DNA from: JABMQB01 sp963678235 | Lineage (GTDB): Bacteria > Bacteroidota > Bacteroidia > Bacteroidales > Prolixibacteraceae | DNA: 64,000 nt | Assembly (NCBI GenBank): GCA_963678235.1 | Contig: OY782766.1 | Coordinates: 4,154,001-4,218,000 of the forward strand | Reading direction: 5' to 3' | Shown: positions 62,323-64,000 of the stretch, in pieces | Layout of the letters: each line of letters opens with the position of its first letter | How positions within the stretch are numbered: the stretch's first letter is position 1 | Translations under genes and position numbers: made by a program | The notes under the pieces: model-generated | What the model was told of the DNA's origin: nothing | The model's input: the letters and a program-made list of their open reading frames with translations, nothing else | The model's database searches: none

Positions 62323-63474
62323 ATGAAGTTATTAAGTGGTATTGTTTTATTAGTTGTATTTGCATTCCAGTGTTTGGCGCAGGAAACATATAAAGAAGAG
62401 AAAATTGTTGAAAGCGATGACCTTTATACAGGCGGTAAAGCTTATGATGTAAAAGAATATACTTTCGAATCAGGTGTTAAAAAGCCCAAAAATGTCATTT
62501 TTATGATAGGTGACGGGATGGGAATTGCCCATGTGTATGCAGGTTTATTAGCAAATGGAGGGCATTTATTTTTAGAGAATTGCCCATATACAGGATTCTC
62601 AACAACCTTTTCAGCCTCCGATTATGTAACTGACTCGGGAGCTGCCGGAACAGCGCTTGCTACCGGCATTAAAACATATAACGGTGCCATTGGTGTAAAT
62701 TCAGACACAATAGCTATAAAAAGCATTTTAGAAGAGGCTGAAGAAAATGGATTGGCAACAGGTTTGGTTGCAACTTCTGCATTAACACATGCCACACCGG
62801 CTTCGTTTATTGCCCATCAAAAAAGCAGGGGGTCGTACGAAGCTATTGCTGCAGATTATCTTAAAACAGATGTTGACGTGATGATTGGCGGAGGGTATAA
62901 GCATTTCACCGAAAGGGAAGATGGACAGGACCTTACCATTAAATTAAAAGAAAATGGTTATCAGGTGTTGCAAAATATGGAAGATGTTGCAAAGGTAAAA
63001 AAAGGAAAACTTGCTGGTATTGTAGCTTACGAACATACCAAAAGGGTTGCCGAAAGGGGCGATATGCTTCCGGTAGCAACAAAAACAGCCATTAAAATAT
63101 TGGATAATGACGAAGATGGATTTTTCTTAATGGTGGAAGGTTCGCAGATTGATTGGGCTGGTCACCAAAACAGCGCCACATACCTGGTTGAAGAAATGCT
63201 GGATTTTGATGTTGCCATCGGCAATGCCCTTAAATTTGCAGCAAAAGATGGGGAAACTTTAGTGGTAATTACCGCAGACCATGAAACCGGTGCATTTGCT
63301 GTTATTGGAGGCGATTTTAATACAGGTGAAACCAAGGGCGCATTTGCCTCGCACACCCATAGTGCCGTAATGGTTCCTGTTTTTGCCTTTGGGCCCGGAG
63401 CCGAAAATTTTACCGGAATTATGGATAATACCGATATCAATAAAAAAATCAAAAGCCTGCTATTGGGGAAATAG
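62323..63474 (+). CDS. Alkaline phosphatase (PhoA-like)
   Basis: The 383-residue enzyme, starting at ATG 62323, has a signal peptide ending QCLAQ and acts outside the cytoplasm. The catalytic serine is Ser105 in DSGAAGTALATG, and Asp64 in MIGDGMG is a metal ligand. Later metal-site pieces are VEGSQIDWAGH and TADHETGAF. It releases phosphate from organic esters. No Pho-box-like repeat was identified in the 266-base upstream region. Confidence 0.92.
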   Translation: MKLLSGIVLLVVFAFQCLAQETYKEEKIVESDDLYTGGKAYDVKEYTFESGVKKPKNVIFMIGDGMGIAHVYAGLLANGGHLFLENCPYTGFSTTFSASDYVTDSGAAGTALATGIKTYNGAIGVNSDTIAIKSILEEAEENGLATGLVATSALTHATPASFIAHQKSRGSYEAIAADYLKTDVDVMIGGGYKHFTEREDGQDLTIKLKENGYQVLQNMEDVAKVKKGKLAGIVAYEHTKRVAERGDMLPVATKTAIKILDNDEDGFFLMVEGSQIDWAGHQNSATYLVEEMLDFDVAIGNALKFAAKDGETLVVITADHETGAFAVIGGDFNTGETKGAFASHTHSAVMVPVFAFGPGAENFTGIMDNTDINKKIKSLLLGK

Positions 63475-63598
63475 CTTATCGGTCTTCGTTTTATTGATAC
63501 TTCCTAACACAACAAGCACGATATGACGGATACATATCGTATGCTTCTATTGTATTCTCCAGAAGTTTTTTTATTTTCAAAGTTCCAAAACCGAACTT

Positions 63599-64000
63599 AT
63601 GAAAGAATCATTGGAAGTACTCGACCATGTACGACTTAATTTTTCCCCATCTGGTTTATTAGCACTAAATATCACTATAGCATTTATTATGTTTGGTGTC
63701 GCTTTAGATATAAAATGGGTTCACTTTAAAGATGTGATTGTGAAGCCAATTTCGGCTTTAACCGGAATTATATCGCAGTTTGTTTTATTACCGGCACTCA
63801 CCTTTGCGTTGATATTATTAATAAATCCAACACCAACAGTTGCTTTGGGAATGATTTTAATTGCATCGTGCCCTGGAGGAAACATCTCGAATTTTATGAG
63901 TGCAATGGCTAAAGGAAACATTGCTTTATCCGTGAGTTTAACAGCTGTTGCAACCCTTGCGGCAACATTTATGACCCCGCTAAATTTTGCATTATGGGGA
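63599..64000 (+). CDS. Bile acid:sodium symporter-family protein (partial)
   Basis: The first 134 residues are visible before the window ends, with no stop. Membrane helices lie at about 20-38, 47-72 and 82-100. The BASS-family segment LIASCPGGNISNFMSAMAKG, close to the sodium-site loop, is clear. Members carry bile acids, pantothenate or other organic anions. The frame is open to the window edge. Confidence 0.82.
   Translation, partial: MKESLEVLDHVRLNFSPSGLLALNITIAFIMFGVALDIKWVHFKDVIVKPISALTGIISQFVLLPALTFALILLINPTPTVALGMILIASCPGGNISNFMSAMAKGNIALSVSLTAVATLAATFMTPLNFALWG

Overview
The window looks like a chromosomal segment of a free-living Bacteroidota bacterium. The gene content resembles Marinilabiliales or Prolixibacteraceae, but that placement is inference from gene families only. 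The DNA is AT-rich and Shine-Dalgarno sequences are sparse. Several starts sit just behind the phylum's typical -7 element (TAnnTTTG). Families typical of the phylum are present: multi-copy ExbB/ExbD, a LytS/LytR-type pair, a 632-residue amidophosphoribosyltransferase, and YitT and LAB_N membrane proteins. No CRISPR array, phage, rRNA or integrase was seen, and no stretch longer than about 300 bases lacks a gene or an explained element.

Layout. 1-6.3 kb: end of a TPR-like gene, secG, groES-groEL, gdhA, tatD and a type I asparaginase. 6.35 kb: tRNA-Ser(GGA). 6.7-9.5 kb: an ExbB/ExbD proton-channel operon and a small convergent ExbB-like gene. 9.75-12.6 kb: a LytS/LytR-type pair and a CDF metal exporter. 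12.6-18 kb, minus strand: M23 peptidase, YitT protein, double LAB_N protein, rnc-fabF-acpP. 18-22 kb: purN, an OmpR-type two-component pair and a second, solitary exbD. 22-30.3 kb: aspS, tadA, aroA, aroB, dprA and an RhlE-like helicase.

The outstanding region is 30.4-46.4 kb. Eight tandem, same-strand, paralogous ATP-grasp ligases (370-382 residues each, gaps of -13 to +42 bases) resemble the 'sugar-transfer associated' ATP-grasp family. All eight keep the putative metal-binding E-x-N motif. Diverging from them is a glycan flippase followed by asnA (aspartate-ammonia ligase), a dicarboxylate/amino-acid symporter and a ninth, membrane-tailed ATP-grasp protein. The symporter is split by a 1703-bp IS1182-like element. 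Removing the IS and one CCGT target copy restores an uninterrupted 421-residue symporter. I infer that the locus ligates amino acids (perhaps Asp or Asn) or other amines onto an exported glycan or lipid-linked sugar. No glycosyltransferase is present in the window.

46.4-56 kb holds mixed minus-strand genes: TfoX-C-like, pentapeptide repeat, DUF4056-like lipoprotein, sulfatase, ACT domain, diacylglycerol-kinase-like, AlkC-like, SRPBCC, amidophosphoribosyltransferase and SPOR-like. 56-64 kb holds miaB, an AhpD-like protein, a NifX-like protein, a GNAT enzyme, an AlbA_2 regulator, an ECF sigma module ending in a 35-residue-repeat beta-protein, alkaline phosphatase and the start of a bile-acid/sodium symporter.

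Regulation: three sites match the sigma-54 -24/-12 pattern, upstream of groES, exbB and the solitary exbD. Three genes have the -7 element only 3-4 bases before ATG, which suggests leaderless transcripts.
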